64,000 nucleotides of DNA from Rugalucina vietnamica (lineage: Eukaryota > Mollusca > Bivalvia > Lucinida > Lucinidae), in the NCBI GenBank assembly GCA_964017185.1, contig OZ024877.1, positions 878,501 through 942,500 on the forward strand, written 5' to 3'. Position numbers and translations under genes: made by a program. This document shows, in pieces, positions 9,602-24,600 of the stretch. Each line of letters opens with the position of its first letter. Within the stretch, counting starts at the first letter, position 1. Under the pieces are notes generated by a model, which was not told where the DNA came from, ran no database searches, and saw nothing but the letters and a program-made list of their open reading frames with translations.

Positions 9602-12600
9602 CTGCAAGATACATAAAAGCAGCAGTTTTAATGTGTACCCACAATCAATCCAAGGCTGTTCTTTGATGAGGCAGTTCTAACGTGTACCCACAATCAATCC
9701 GAGGCTGTTCTTTGCTAAGGCAGTTCTAACGTGTACCCATAATCAATGTTTTGAGCAAAAATATTAAACCAGAGGACCAATGGTCCTGTAAACGCTCACC
9801 TGAGATCTGCTTCATATACCAATAAACATATTTGAATATTATGTTATTTAACCCCAGTGCAGGGGCAGATGAAGCCCTTGGGCCATTTTCTTTTTTCAGA
9901 ATAATCAATATTCTGTCCATTTGCCAATTTCCTCCTGATTTTCCCCTTCAAATAACATTTTAAAAGCAGATGAGCCCCTGGGGTCCATTTTTTTCAGAAT
10001 CATTAAATTTCAGTCCTACTGCCCATTCCCTGCAAGACTTTCACTTAAAATGACATTTTAAAAGTTTTCCCCATTCAAATGCATTGACAACCTATGTTGA
10101 CCTTGCCATAAAATAGGTCAAGGTCACCACAGGGTCATGTTTTATATATACATTGTAGTACTTGAGTCATCCATACTTCATGCAAAGTTTCGTTGAAATC
10201 GGTTCACCGGTTCTGGAGAAGATATTTTAAGGGTTTTTACCATATATGGGCATGGTGGCCATCTTGGTCATGTGACCTGGATTATTTATATACACATTGG
10301 TTCCCACTTCCTATAGATGCTTCATATAAAATTTGGCTTTGATTGGCCAAGTGGTTTCAGAGAAAAAATCATTGAAAAATGTGTATGGACGACAAAACGA
10401 CCAAGGTCAAGAGATGACCTTGACCTAAATTAATCATATACCTTCATCTAATCCATTAGTTGTTTGCATCTAGCACTCTTCAGATCTCAGGCTGCAATAG
10501 TTTTCAAAAAATAGCTAATTTCCACTTTTCCCATTATAAGTCTATGGAAACTTAAAGTTACCATAGCAACCAGAGTTCTTATCTGACTGGAATAAAAAAC
10601 ACAACTTATGTAGAGGCTACTGTCAGGAACATGTATACAAAGTACAGGATTCATCCACTTAACAGTTTCTGAGAAGAAGATTTTTGAAATTTTTTTTCAA
10701 AATTTTGCCCTTTATGGGGCCCCAGCAACCAATCAAAATAAAGGATTAGGACAAAACTCGCAAGAAACGTCAAACACTACTCAATAAACATTTCTGCAAA
10801 AACAAAATTTAAATGTCTGCAATTTTAGCGGAAAAATAGCCGATTTCCACTTTTCCCATTATAAGTCTATGGAAACTTTAAGTTGCCATAGCAACCAGAG
10901 TTCTTATCCGCCTGGAATAAAAAACACAAATTATGTAGAGGCCACTGTCAGGAACATGTATACAAAGTATAGGCTTCATCCCCTTGACAGTTTCTGAGAA
11001 GAAGATTTTTGAATGTTTTTCAAAATTTTGCCCTATATGGGGCCCCTGCAACCAATCAAAATAAAGGATTAGGACAAAACTCGCAAGAAACGTCAAACAC
11101 TACTCAATAAACATTTCTGCAAAAACAAAAATTAAATGTCTGCAAGTTTAGCGGAAAAATAGCCGATTTCCACTTTTCCCATTATAAGTCTATGGAAACT
11201 TTAAGTTGCCATAGCAACCAGAGTTCTTATCAGCCTGGAATAAAAAACACAAATTATGTAGAGGCCACTGTCAGGAACATGTATACAAAGTATAGGCTTC
11301 ATCCCCTTGACAGTTTCTGAGAAGAAGATTTTTGAATGTTTTTCGAAATTTTGCCCTATATGGGGCCCCTGCAACCAATCAAAATGAAGGATTAGGACAA
11401 AAGTCACATGAAACGTAGAGGACTTCTCAATGAACATTTCTGCAGAAACAAAATTCAAATATCTGCAACAAGACAGCAAAAACTGGCAATTTTCACTTTT
11501 TTCCATTATAAGTCTATGGGAAGCATAAGTTGCCATAGCAACCAGAGTCCTTATCCGATCAAATCAAAAAACACAATTATTCTTTCCCCCTACCTGTGGA
11601 TGGTGTATGTGTAATATGAGAACAATCGGCCCAGCGGTTTCAGAGAAGATCTTTGAAATTGTGGACGACGGACGGACGCCGGAGCATGGGTATACTATAA
11701 GCTCACCTATGAGCCTTCGGCTCAGGTGAGCTAAAAAAACTTTTCCAATGAAATTGTGAATTTGTAATGCTGAAAAAATCTCTGTATTCTGCATGGGCCA
11801 GTAACAAAGAGTAGCCAAGATTGTCCCCCAAGCCAGTAAGGCACATTCTTTTCATCAGGAAAATTTTTGGTACTGAAAAATGGGGAAAAATTGGTACTGG
11901 AAACTGGACCCAGTTTTGTAAAGAGAAAACTACACTAATTTCTGACCAACTTGTCTAGCTAATAACTGTACATGAGGAAAACATGTCCGTGAAATAGATA
12001 CCACCTTATACTCCACGTTTATATAGCAAAACTGGGGTTTGCAGGGGTATACTTATTTTTCTTATTTTCTCGGCAGTTCTAACATGTACCCACTATCTAT
12101 GTTTTGAGCAAAAATAAGAAAAATTTCAAAAATTTTCTACTAAATTGTTTAATTTTTATAAGCCAAAAATGTCCATATATTGCATGGGCAAGTTCTGGTA
12201 ATGCCTTTAAGGCCCTCGATATGTTCCAGTCATTGCCCATATGTCCTGGCATCTTTTTACGGCTCAGGTGAGCTAAAATGTCTATGTGACTAGTTAACAA
12301 ACAACATCTCTAGTTTTTTAAAGTCTCATCAGGAAAACATGTCCGTGTAAATGCCCTTATACCCCACTTTTATATAGAAAAAGGGGGGTATGCAGGCGTA
12401 TACCTATTTTTCTTATTTTTGATCACCGGTTCTAATGTGTACCCACAATCTATGTTTTGAACAAAAATTAGAAAAATATCAAAAATTCCTAATGAAAATT
12501 TTCAATTTTTACAACCTAGGAAAATTCAGTATTCCACATGGGCATGTTTTTGTAATGTTGTTTACTAACCTTTAATGCCTTAGATATGTTCCAGTCATTG

Positions 12601-15600
12601 CCCATATGCCCTGGCATCTTTTTACCTTTCCATATGCTGTGTTTATTCTGAAACAAAGATTTCAAGATGTATAATAAAAATAAAACAGATATCCTTTAAG
12701 GGCAGCAAACATATTAGTTAGAAAGGGGATGCGCCATACCGCGGTTCTGCCTCTTCAGTGACCTTATATATTTTGTAGCATGGAGCCAAAGAGAATTACT
12801 GTTATTTTACATTTCACAACAGTGTAGTCAATACAAACACTAGTAAAAACTTGTTTCATTCAGACAACTTTGTGGTAAAGTATTGTGGCAACTAAAAAGG
12901 ATGTGGAACTGTGGTTAGTGGTCATACACTGCTCCTACAGATTTCTTGTTTATTAATTTTATTTATTTTTTTCTGGGGATGGGAGGTGTTCTTGTAACAC
13001 TGATAAATTAGCAATGGGATGAAACTAAAATATTTCTAAGGTCATTTAGGCCTTTTGTATGTCACTGCCCTTCATTCTTCAGAAGCCTCCGTGGTGAAGT
13101 GGTTATGTCACTCGCCTTGTAAACCAGGAGTCGCAGGTTCGATCCCAGGCTTCTCCAGTCCGTTGGATGGGACTATAAACCGAGGTCCCATCTCCATATG
13201 ACCTTAGCTGTTGGTGGGACATTAAACCCCAATCAACCAACCAACCTTCATTCTTCAGAGACAGTACAGACCAGTTTGCGTCTAATCTAGTCGGAAACCC
13301 TCGTGACATGACTCATATGTCATCGAAGGGAATTACCAAGACACAAGACAAGTTGCTACTTTTTGGCTATAACTTAGTGAAGGTATTCATCATGACAAAA
13401 GAAAAGTACATGTATGTATCTGTAAACTTTTTATTCAAGTTGATCATAAATCATTACCCCACCACCTCCTATAGCTCCTGGTCGGCGATGAAACTTCGTA
13501 GAGCCATGTGACGCTGGCCCACCTTTAAAACCATGTCTCTTTACTACTCCTTCAAAACCATGGTCTATCCTACAAAAAATTAATTTAACACAGAAATCAC
13601 TTTTTTTCCTTATTCATAATTTTTTTTTTTTGAAAGTCTGGCCAGGGACCATGTGACTTGGGCCCACCCTTAAAACCATGTCTCTTTACCACTCCTTAAA
13701 AGCCTTGGTCTATCCTAAAACACATTATGAGCCGCCTCGTGGGGAAACCAACAATGTGGTTTCTGACCAGGTCCGACACAAACAGGGCTGTACAAGCACA
13801 GAAAAGAGCTAAAAGCTTGAAATTTCGGATTTAAGAAGAAGAGTACTATCTGAGTAGCGAAAACAAAGGGGCTGATCAGCTTCGCAGTTACTGTGAAGCT
13901 GATCGGCACCTTTGTTTTCGCATATGCAGATTGTTGGTTTTCTCATGAGGCGGCTCATATATGAAACATACTTGAATCAAATTTAAAATACGAGTTAAAA
14001 CAGATGATTTTGAACTTTTTATGACACAAAAATTTGATAATTCATACTGAAGTGACAAGTCATATTGTAGAAATTGTTTTGATTACAAGTAGAACCAGAG
14101 TCCTTATCCGATCAAAACAAAAAACACAATTATTCTTTCCCCCTACCTGTAGATGGTGTATGTGTAATATGAGAACAATCGGCCCAGTGGTTTCAGAGAA
14201 GAAGATCTTTGAAATTGTGGACGACGGACGACGGACGGACGGACGACGGACGGACGCCGGAGCATGGGTATACTATAAGCTCACCTATGAGCCTTCGGCT
14301 CAGGTGAGCTAAAAATTAACAAAAATGCATTTTTTGATTTGGCTTGTACTGAAAAATACCTGGAATTCTAGGTATCCAGTTACAGTAAATCTGACCACTC
14401 CATGCATAATTAGCTAGTAGAGGCAGCTCAATACTGATGAGCAGCAGATGTGCACAGCAGGTATTACAGCATAAGTGGACACCACACTTTCCCCCCACAA
14501 AGCATAGGAAAATGGGGGTTAAGTGCGGTCAGTGAGATAAGAGAATGTACACAGTACGAAACTATCACAGGCATATTGATGTGTCTAATTTTTATCACTA
14601 TTCTATGTTACTCACGTTTTGGCACTAACATTCACATAATCTCCAACTTTATAATGCAATACATTTAGTGGAGTACCTACAGAGAGACAAAACATATACA
14701 TATAAAACTCATCATTTAATTTACATACTTTTACAGCTGTAAAGATCGTAAATTTTATTTAATATAAAAAGTTTAATATTTTAAACAATTTTTGCTCAAA
14801 ACATTGATTATAGGTACATGCTATAACCACAATGAGTACCCACAATCTATGTTTTGGAGCAAAAATAGGAAAAACTGTTTATCCCAGCAAACCAAAAATT
14901 TATAAAAAGGGTACATATGTCAACATATGTTTGTTGAATATCTCGTAAAGGGCTGCAGATATTTTTCTAATATTTTATATTTGAAAATTGTCAATATAAG
15001 GAATCTTAATTTTTCACCCCATTTTCTGCAACTTTTTAGAAAAGTTGTAAGTGTCAGCAAAATTTAGGGGGTAGGGTAGATTAAACTTGAATATTACACA
15101 TCTTCAAATTACTTGCACTAATTTGATGCTTGTTTTAGCAGAAGTAGATGTATACAACTCGGGTTTTCTTTATCAGTATTTCTTTCTCTAGTGTGATAAT
15201 TTTAAAATTTTGGGTGGTTTTATGAAAAGCGGCATAAGAAATAAACCAGCCAAAAAGAAAGGCTTAAAATGGCGATTTTCAAGTTGTTGGTTCTCTCTTA
15301 TAATATGCACACTACCCTATATTTTTCATTCTTTTATTTGAATAACATGAACAAGTTCTATGTTGTGTGAAAATACAAGAAAAAGTTTGAATCTACAAAT
15401 ATGGATTTGACACGTTTATAAATATTGGAATTTTCCGACTTTTCAAGTGAGGGGGTAGGGTTGTTAAATGAGTCGAAAAAAATTGTCATCCACTTAAATA
15501 TGAAAATTTATGTATGTTTTAGGTCCAAAATAGTCAGCGTTACTTAAACAAAATGACCTTTGAAAGCGTTTGTGATACATTGTCTGACCAGGAAGGTATA

Positions 15601-18600
15601 TGTGAAAGAATTGAAAATTTAATTAATTTTCCTAATTTTCAAACATGTTGTTAAGAGGTCCAACTGGTGTTTTTCTTTTGCTCCAAAGTTAGTAGATTAT
15701 TCGGCGCCCAGGGATCTCCATCGTCGGGCAGCTTACTCAATCTGTGAGTCCTTGTTTTTGATTCATCAGGATGTTTATCATGATTTATTTGTTTGTTCTT
15801 GATGATTCATTGACTAGTTAGAGATTCACCACGAGGACCGAAGAACTTACTAAATGTTATGAACCACTGCAGAAGCTGAGGGTGAGGTTAGGATCCTGTA
15901 AAACCGGTTTAAGCTCGCCAGTAACTTTGTGTTACTGATCGTTCCAAGGCGATACTTCTGTGGTGGTTCTTTTTGTTTTATGTCTTGGTGTTTAAAATTT
16001 TTTTTGTGCTGTTGGCGCTTTATGTATGTTTTCATATTTTTAATTAAGTTAAGGTAACTGAGTGGCCACCTATTGGGAAAATAGCTGCTCATTCGGCTTA
16101 CGATATGTTTCATGGTATAAGTGTCTGATTGTTAGTTTGTTTTTTTCCCACCTCGGTTTTTGGAGTGGGAATCTCTTTCTGATTGCGCCTTTTCCTGATC
16201 TTTGCCTACTTGTACCTTCTCATTCAGAGGCCTGTAGCTTGAAAAAATGCACACTACCCTATATTTATTTTGTTTTCACATGTCTTATTTTATATTTTGG
16301 AATCAAAAAAGAGCGGTTAGAAAAAAGTTTGAATACTTTTTCAAAGGCAGCGAACATCCTTAAGTGTCAATACCTGGTTGTATAGCAGCATCAGGTGTTA
16401 CTAGAAATCTTGTCAGTTTTCTCTTTGGTGGTACTCCAGCCTTGGCAAACAGGTTGTTATAGGCCTTGGTAAACTGCCAGGGGCTACAACTCAGTGCCCC
16501 CACCACCACGACGCCGTAATTGTCCCCCCACCACGGTTTCCAGCCAGCAGAATTTTTGAATTTTTCAGGAGGTACGTAGTTGATAACATGGTTGTCTATA
16601 ACCTAACGGAGAAGAGGTACATAGTTGATAACATGGCTGTCTATAACCTAACGGAGAAGAGGTACATAGTTGATTACATGGTTGTCTATAACCTAACGGA
16701 GAAGAGGTACATAGTTGATAACATGGTTGTCTATAACCTAACGGAGAAGAGGTACATAGTTGATAACATGGTTGTCTATAACCTAACGGAGAAGAGGTAC
16801 GTAGTTGATAACATGGTTGTCTATAACCTAAAGAAGAAATAGTGTTCATTAGCAATAACATAGTTGATAACATGGTTGTCTATAACCTAACGGAGAAGAG
16901 GTACATAGTTGATAACATGGTTGTCTATAACCTATCGGAGAAGAGGTACATAGTTGATAACATGGTTGTCTATAACCTAACGGAGAAGAGGTACATAGTT
17001 GATAACATGGTTGTCTATAACCTAACGGAGAAGAGGTACGTAGTTGATAACATGGTTGTCTATAACCTAACGGAGAAGAGGTACATAGTTGATAACATGG
17101 TTGTCTATAACCTAACGGAGAAGAGGTACGTAGCTGATAACATGGTTGTCTATGACCTAACGGAGAAATAGTGTTCATTAGCAATAACATAGTTGATAAC
17201 ATGGTTGTCTATAACCTAACTGAGAAGAGGTACATAGTTGATAACATGGTTGTCTATAACCTAACGGAGAAATAGTGTTCATTAGCAATAACATAGTTGA
17301 TAACATGGTTGTCTATAACCAAACAGAGAAATAGAGTTCATTAGCAATAACATAGTTGATTCCATGGTTGTCTATAACCTAACGGAGAAGAGGTACATAG
17401 CTGATAACATGGTTGTCTATAACCTAACGGAGAAATAGTGTTCATTAGCAATAACATAGTTGATAACATGGTTGTCTATAACCTAACGGAGAAACAGTGT
17501 TCATTAGCAATAACATAGTTGATTACATGGTTGTCTATAACCTAACGGAGAAACAGTGTTCATTAGCAATAACATAGTTGATTACATGGTTGTCTATAAC
17601 CTAACGGAGAAGAGGTACATAGTTGATAACATGGTTGTCTATAACCTAACGGAGAAATAGTGTTCATTAGCAATAACATAGTTGATAACATGGTTGTCTA
17701 TAACCTAACGGAGAAATAGTGTTCATTAGCAATAACATAGTTGATTACATGGTTATCTATAACCTAACGGAGAAATAGTGTTCATTAGCAATAACCTAGT
17801 TGATTACATGGCTGTCTATAACCTAACGGAGAAATAGTGTTCATTAGCAATAACATAGTTGATAACATGGTTGTCTATAACCTAACAGAGAAATAGTGTT
17901 CATTAGCAATAACATAGTTGATAACATGGTTGTCTATAACCTAACAGAGAAATAGTGTTCATTAGCAATAACATAGTTGATTACATGGTTGTCTATAACC
18001 TAACGGAGAAATAGTAGTCATTAGCAATAACGTAGTTGATAACATGGTTGTCTATAACCTATCGGAGAAATAGTGTTCATTAGCAATAACATAGTTGATA
18101 ACATGGTTGTCTATAACCTAACAGAGAAATAGTGTTCATTAGCAATAACATAGTTGATTACATGGTTGTCTATAACCTATCGGAGAAATAGTGTTCATTA
18201 GCAATAACATAGTTGATAACATGGTTGTCTATAACCTAAAGGAGAAATAGTGTTCATTAGCAATAACATAGTTGATTACATGGTTGTCTATAACCTAACG
18301 GAGAAATAGTGTTCATCAGCAATAACATAGTTGATAACATGGTTGTCTATAACCTAAAGGCATCAGCAATAACATAGTTGATAACATGGTTGTCTATAAC
18401 CTGAAGGAGAAATAGTGTTCATTAGCAATAACATAGTTGATTACATGGTTGTCTATAACCTAACGGAGAAATAGTGTGTTACGTGCCAGGCGTAACTAGA
18501 AGATTAAGGAAACCAACAAGTTGGTTAGCCAGCAAGAAGCTTTGTTTAAAATTTAACAAATTTATTTAGAAGTGATTTAACCAGTAATTACATGTGAAAC

Positions 18601-21600
18601 AATCAAAAGCATATATACAATCAAACAAAAATGAATGTACAATACCTTTCAAGATGTTAATTCCCTTAAGAATGTCTGAATGTCCCTCAGAATTTTTTAA
18701 CACAAGTCTGTATCAGTTTCTGATCCCAAGAATTAAAGTTTGTTTCAAAATAGCACTATGTCCCAATCCAGAATCGAATATCACAAAGTAATCCAAGAAT
18801 AAGTTTAAATTCCAGTAAGATAGATTTTGACTTCTTAATAGTAACAGTACCCAAAGATTGTCCTTATGAAAATTTGTAGCCCTTATATAGCACTGAGGAA
18901 CATTCAGGATTCTTCCAGCAAATTCTATGATATCATATACTAAAAATAACAAGTTGTTTACCAAAATTTAATGTTTTGGAATATTCTAGAGAGGCCATTA
19001 TCCTTCCAGAAAATTCCACAATATTCTTTTGACATAAAAAAAGATTTTTCTAGAAGATTCTACATCTTTGGTTCTTCCAGATTTTTCCGGACTTTTCCGT
19101 CAAAGAACAATTTGAAATTTCTAGAAAATTCTGAAGTAAACAACCTGTTTATGTCCAATATCTGGGACACTAAAAGTAAATAATTGCTAAGGACAACAAG
19201 TAAACATCATATGTATAACATCATACTTTCCTGGGCATACTCCCTTGGGAAGTCCACCAGTACTGAATGCACATCTTTCAACAAGTAACTGTCATACATA
19301 ACACTTCCCCTCTTCAAAGAAAAGAAAGTTTTATAAAATAAAGCTTTCTTTTGCAATACTGGATAATTGTATACAATATGTTTAGCAAAATTTGTGCAAA
19401 ACTAATCAAATACAACAGCACAAAGCTGGACATCAGCATTGTAGAGACACTTAAGCTCTGCTTAGGGTGTCTGGAATGATATTATCTCTTCCTCGGATAT
19501 GTCTGATGTCAAGATTGTGCTCTTGCAACATGAGACTCCACCTGAGTAAACACTGGTTCTTGTTTTTCATTTTATGTATGAAAGTCAGTGGATTGTGGTC
19601 ACTGAAGACAACAATTGGTGCATGTGAAGAAGCTAAGTAAACTTCAAAGTGTTGAAGTGCAAGGATTAGAGATAGGCATTCTTTCTCTATGGTAGAGTAA
19701 TTTCTCTGATGCTTGTTAAACTTTTTGGAAAAATAACAAACAGGATGGTCAACAACATTGTCATCTTCTTGCAACAATACACTGCCTGCACCAACATCAC
19801 TGGCATCTACAGCCAACTTGAACTCTTTGTCAAAACTTGGTGCTAAGAGAACCGGAGCACTTCTAAGTATGGCCTTGAGCTTATCAAATGACCAGGGTGC
19901 CCGGTGACTTTTGGTGTCAAAAATATAGGTCGGGTTCAAAAATATAGTTTTTTCGAGGTCAGAAATATAGGATAAAATAGGATGTATATAGAATGAAGAA
20001 AACAAGCTTAATTAATGTTTATCATCCACCAGTCACATGATACATCTGTGAAGCCAACCAGATATATTCCTCTTTCCAAATAGAAAGAAAGATTGAACAA
20101 AGAAGAAATTCTTGATAGCCAGAATTCTTGATCTGAAATTTCAAATCGAGAGGTTTATATAATATTACTTGGAAATTCTGAAATTCCAAAAGGGGAGATT
20201 GCTTTCAAAAGCAAGGAGATCCTCCAAAAGAAAAGAAATATCACATGCTGTTTATCAATAACGCAAGAAAGAGAAATGAGTAAATAAGAAGTATGTTATG
20301 GTTTGGGTAAAAGCTTTCATGCTTTCAGAATTTTAGTGTTCTTGAATTTCTGTAAACTTATGATTGTTGTAACATTGTGAATAGTAAAACACTATCATTG
20401 TCACTATAAAGACCTTTGAAGGAAATTATAATTTAAGCACTTAAAATTATATTTCAGAGCCTGTTGTTATTATGTTCAGAATCAGTATTTTATGCTATGT
20501 GTATAGAATCTACCTCAAGTTATAATCTTCTCATTATGGTGAAATTGTATGTTGAAAATTTGAGTGTAACACATCATACCGTTTCTCAGCTTTATAATCA
20601 TCCAAGTCTTAGCCAAAAGGTAGCAAAGTTTCTGTTTTATCATACTAAACACTTAAACAAGAATTTAAAGGTCTCTCCTCTACTAAACACTTAAACAAGA
20701 ATTTAAAGGTCTCTCCTCTATCTTTTATGGCACAAAATCTTAAATTCTTAAGGACAGATTTGAATGCCCAGAAACAATGTTCAGAGCAGAACTTAAATAT
20801 GCCTTTGCATTTAATGTCAAAGATGACAATTTATTACTTCTTTGAAATTTGGCCACCACTAATGAAACAGCAGTATTTTTTTTCACTTGCTATACATTCC
20901 TGTCTCATTCCAGAATGACCACAATTAGTATTCTATTCCATTTTTCTTTCTCTCTATACACAAAGGTTTAATTAAGGTTAGTATGTGATCCAGGGTGTTT
21001 GTAAAAAGTGTTTTTGATTATTATATACAAAAAGTTAAAATCATTATAGTCATTTACAGTATTAACTAATAAAGTCAATACACTTGAAAGGAATATTAAT
21101 TCCTACAGACTAAATTCAAATTGAATTACATGCAGTTAGGCAGCTCCACTTATATCACATCTTGTTCTATACAGGGACTTTTATTCAATCTTTTAGTTTC
21201 TTGTGTATCCAAAATCCAAAAATATAGGTTTTTATAGGTATTTTGGAAAAATATAGGATAATATAGGTTTTTATAGGTAAACCTCAAAAATATAGGATAA
21301 TATAGGGTTTTATAGGTTACCGGGCACCCTGAATGACTTCTGGCAGTCATCTGTCCAAACATACTTGGCCTTCTTACCAAGCAAGTTTGTCAGAAGCTCA
21401 GCTATAGCCGAGAAGTTGTTGCAGAATTTCCTGTAATATCCAGCCATACCCAGAAAGCGCATCAGTTGTCTTTTGCTAGTAGGTACAGGAAAATCTGAGA
21501 TAGCCTCAACTTTAGCTTTTACAGGTTTTACCTGACCTTGACCTACAATGTGTCCAAGAAATGTCAAGTTTGCATGGCAAAATTCACTTTTTGCCAAGTT

Positions 21601-24600
21601 CATAGTTAGTTTAGCATCACTTAGCCGGTCAAAGAATGTTCTGATTGTCTGCAAGTGTTGTTGCCACTCCTCACTGAAGATAATAGCGTCGTCGATATAG
21701 GCTTTACAGCCATCCAGATTGGAAATCAAACTGTTGACCAGCCGCTGAAAAGTCGCAGGCGAGTTCTTCATTCCAAATGGCATGACTTTATACTGGTACA
21801 GTCCATCTGGTGTAACAAATGCCGAGATCTCCTTTGCTCTGTCCGTGAGGGGTATCTGCCAAAATCCCTTTAGCAGATCGAACTTTGTAACATACTTGGC
21901 ATGTCCAATATTATCAATGCAGTCATCGATTCGTGGGATGGGAAAAGTGTCTGTTTTAGTGACAGAATTGACTTTTCGATAGTCTGTGCACATTCTAAAT
22001 GTCCCGTCTGGCTTTGGTACAAGAATACAAGGAGAACTCCATTCACTTTGGCTGGGTTCAATGAAATCATTGTCCAGCAAATATTGAACTTCTTCCCTGA
22101 GATATTGCTGTTTTACAGGGTTCATTCTGTAAGGATGTTGCTTTACAGGTTTTGAACCTTCAATAATGTCAACATCATGATAGATTTTGTCAGTTCTGGA
22201 TGGAATGTCCGGAAATAAGTGCTCATATTCGAGAACTAACTGTTTCAGTTCAAGTCTTTTGTCTGAATCAAGGTGAGACAGTTTCTGATCAAGATTCTGT
22301 AGTATGTCAGAATTCTGGAGTTTCGATGACGAGGGATCAGATTTCTCCAAGTTGAAGTCCTCAGAGTCCATTTGATTTTGTTCATGAGGGACAGAATTAA
22401 CTATACTTACTGATGAAATAACAGAACTATCCCTATCAATATACTTCTTGAGCATATTAATGTGACATAGCTGTTTTTGCTTGCGCCTCCCAGGAGTGTT
22501 AACAATGTAATTCACGTCACTTAACTTTTTATCAACAGTACACGGGCCATAATATCTAGCTTGTAAAGGTCTGCCAGGAATGGGCAAGAGAGCAAGTACC
22601 TTGTCTCCAGGTTCAAAATTTCTGTCTTTAGCATTTTCATCATAACGAATCTTCATTTTGCTTTGAGTAGATTTGAGATTGGACCGAGCTGCATCACAGG
22701 CCTTTGATAGTCTGTTTTTGAAATCAGACACATACTGAAGTAAGTTCAAAGAACTGTCATCATCTGAGAGAAATTTCTCTTTTAGAAGTTTTAACGGTCC
22801 ACGTACAGTGTGCCCAAAAACAAGCTCAAATGGGCTGAACCCCAGAGACTCTTGTACAGATTCTCTTACAGCAAATAGAAGCAAGTGTATGCCTTCATCC
22901 CAATCTTTTTCAGTGTCAAAGCAGTAAGATCTGATCATGTTTTTCAAAGTTTGATGGAATCTTTCTAAGGCACCTTGGCTTTCAGGGTGGTAAGCCGATG
23001 ACTTGTATTGCTTAATTCCAAGTTCGTACATGACTTGCTGAAAAATTCCTGACATAAAATTTGAGCCCTGGTCTGACTGGATAGATTTTGGGAGGCCTAC
23101 AAATGTGAAGAACTTCACAAGTGCATTAACTATTGTTTTAGCCTTGATATTTCTGAGTGGGATAGCTTCAGGAAAGCGAGTTGAAGCACACATTATGGTC
23201 AGAAGATATTCACAACCTTTCTTTGTTTTGGGTAAGGGACCTACACAATCAATAATCACTCTGCTGAAAGGTTCATCAAAGGCAGGAATGGGCTGCAATT
23301 GAGCTTTTTTGAATGGTCTGATTGGGCTTTCCTACCATTTGACAAGTGTGGCAGGATTTGCAATGCTGTGAAACATCAGATTTTAATCCTGGCCAGTAGA
23401 AATGATTTAGAATCTTGTGATAGGTCTTATTTACACCTAAATGGCCTGACATGGGTGTTTCATGAGCCAAGTTTAAGATTTCAGGGCGATAAACCCTAGG
23501 AACCACAATTTGGTGGTTAACAGTCCACTCATCTGCTGCGGAGACATCCGGAGGACGCCATTTTCTCATCAAAATGCCATTTTTGACATAATAGCAAACA
23601 GGAACCTGGGATATTTCATTTTCATTAAAAGCCCTTTCAAATAAAGGCGAGATATCAGAATCACTGTGTTGTTCTTTACAAAGCTGTGACCTTGACATCT
23701 GGTCATGACCTTGATCATTTGACGTTGAGGGTGAAAGGTCATTTTCTGACCCCGACCTTGGATTGCTAGGGTCAGTCTGAATATCAGACTGACTAGGGGA
23801 AAGAGATGTTGAAATCTCTTTATTAAAGGACTGACCTATCAAAGTGTCAGTTAAATTTATGTCCTGCATCCCATCATATAATTTGGCTTTCTTAGCCATT
23901 GCCCTAGTAACAGCACAAGAAGGGTAAAGGTCAGGAATTTCCTGCTCAATGGGATCAGGCGGTTGATCAACACATGGTGTGCTGGTCAAAAGTGGGTTTA
24001 CCACAACCTTATCTCCTGCCAAATCATTGCCTAACAGCAAATGAATACCTTTAAAGGGTAAGGAAGGTCTAATACCTACAGCCACGGGACCTTTAACTAA
24101 GTCTGAGGACAAATAGATATTATGGAGCGGTACATTAACAAATCCACACTCTACACCCTGGATAAGGACACTTGTCCCAGAAGAAGACTTCTCGGAAAAT
24201 GGCAAGGTATCTGCCAAGATAAGGGATTGAGAAGCTCCGGTATCTCGTAAGATTTTGATAGGGGTAGACTGGGCAGAGTCACTGTTAAGTGACACAAAAC
24301 CATCTGATAAGAATGGTTCATAAATCTCCATAATAGAATCCTCAGAGACTGACTCTTTACAAGTTCTGGTCAGTATAGGGTTTTCTTCCTGGATACAAGA
24401 CTGTGGTTTAGCCTTTAAGGAGGTGAGGCCTGTCGGTTTAGCACTATCTATATTTTCTCTTTCTTTCTTTCGTTTCAGTGCCAAACATTCAGAAATAATG
24501 TGGCCAGTTTTCTTACAATAATTACAAATTGGCTGGGATAAGGGATTTTGTCCTTTGTTTTCACTAGAAAATTTGGGTTTTGGACTGGAATTATCAGTTG

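Noticed and set aside
16565..17202. Open frames of 84-117 codons on both strands with 15-residue periodic proteins
   Set aside because: They are by-products of the 45-base minisatellite, whose length is a multiple of three; the real coding frame is only exon 4.
16567..18476. Array of regularly spaced repeats resembling a CRISPR
   Set aside because: There are no unique spacers; the units are contiguous and derived from an exon boundary in a eukaryotic genome.
19893..21331. Possible transposase in the RNase H insertion
   Set aside because: The longest frames (63-76 codons) are AT-rich and show no recognisable catalytic motif.
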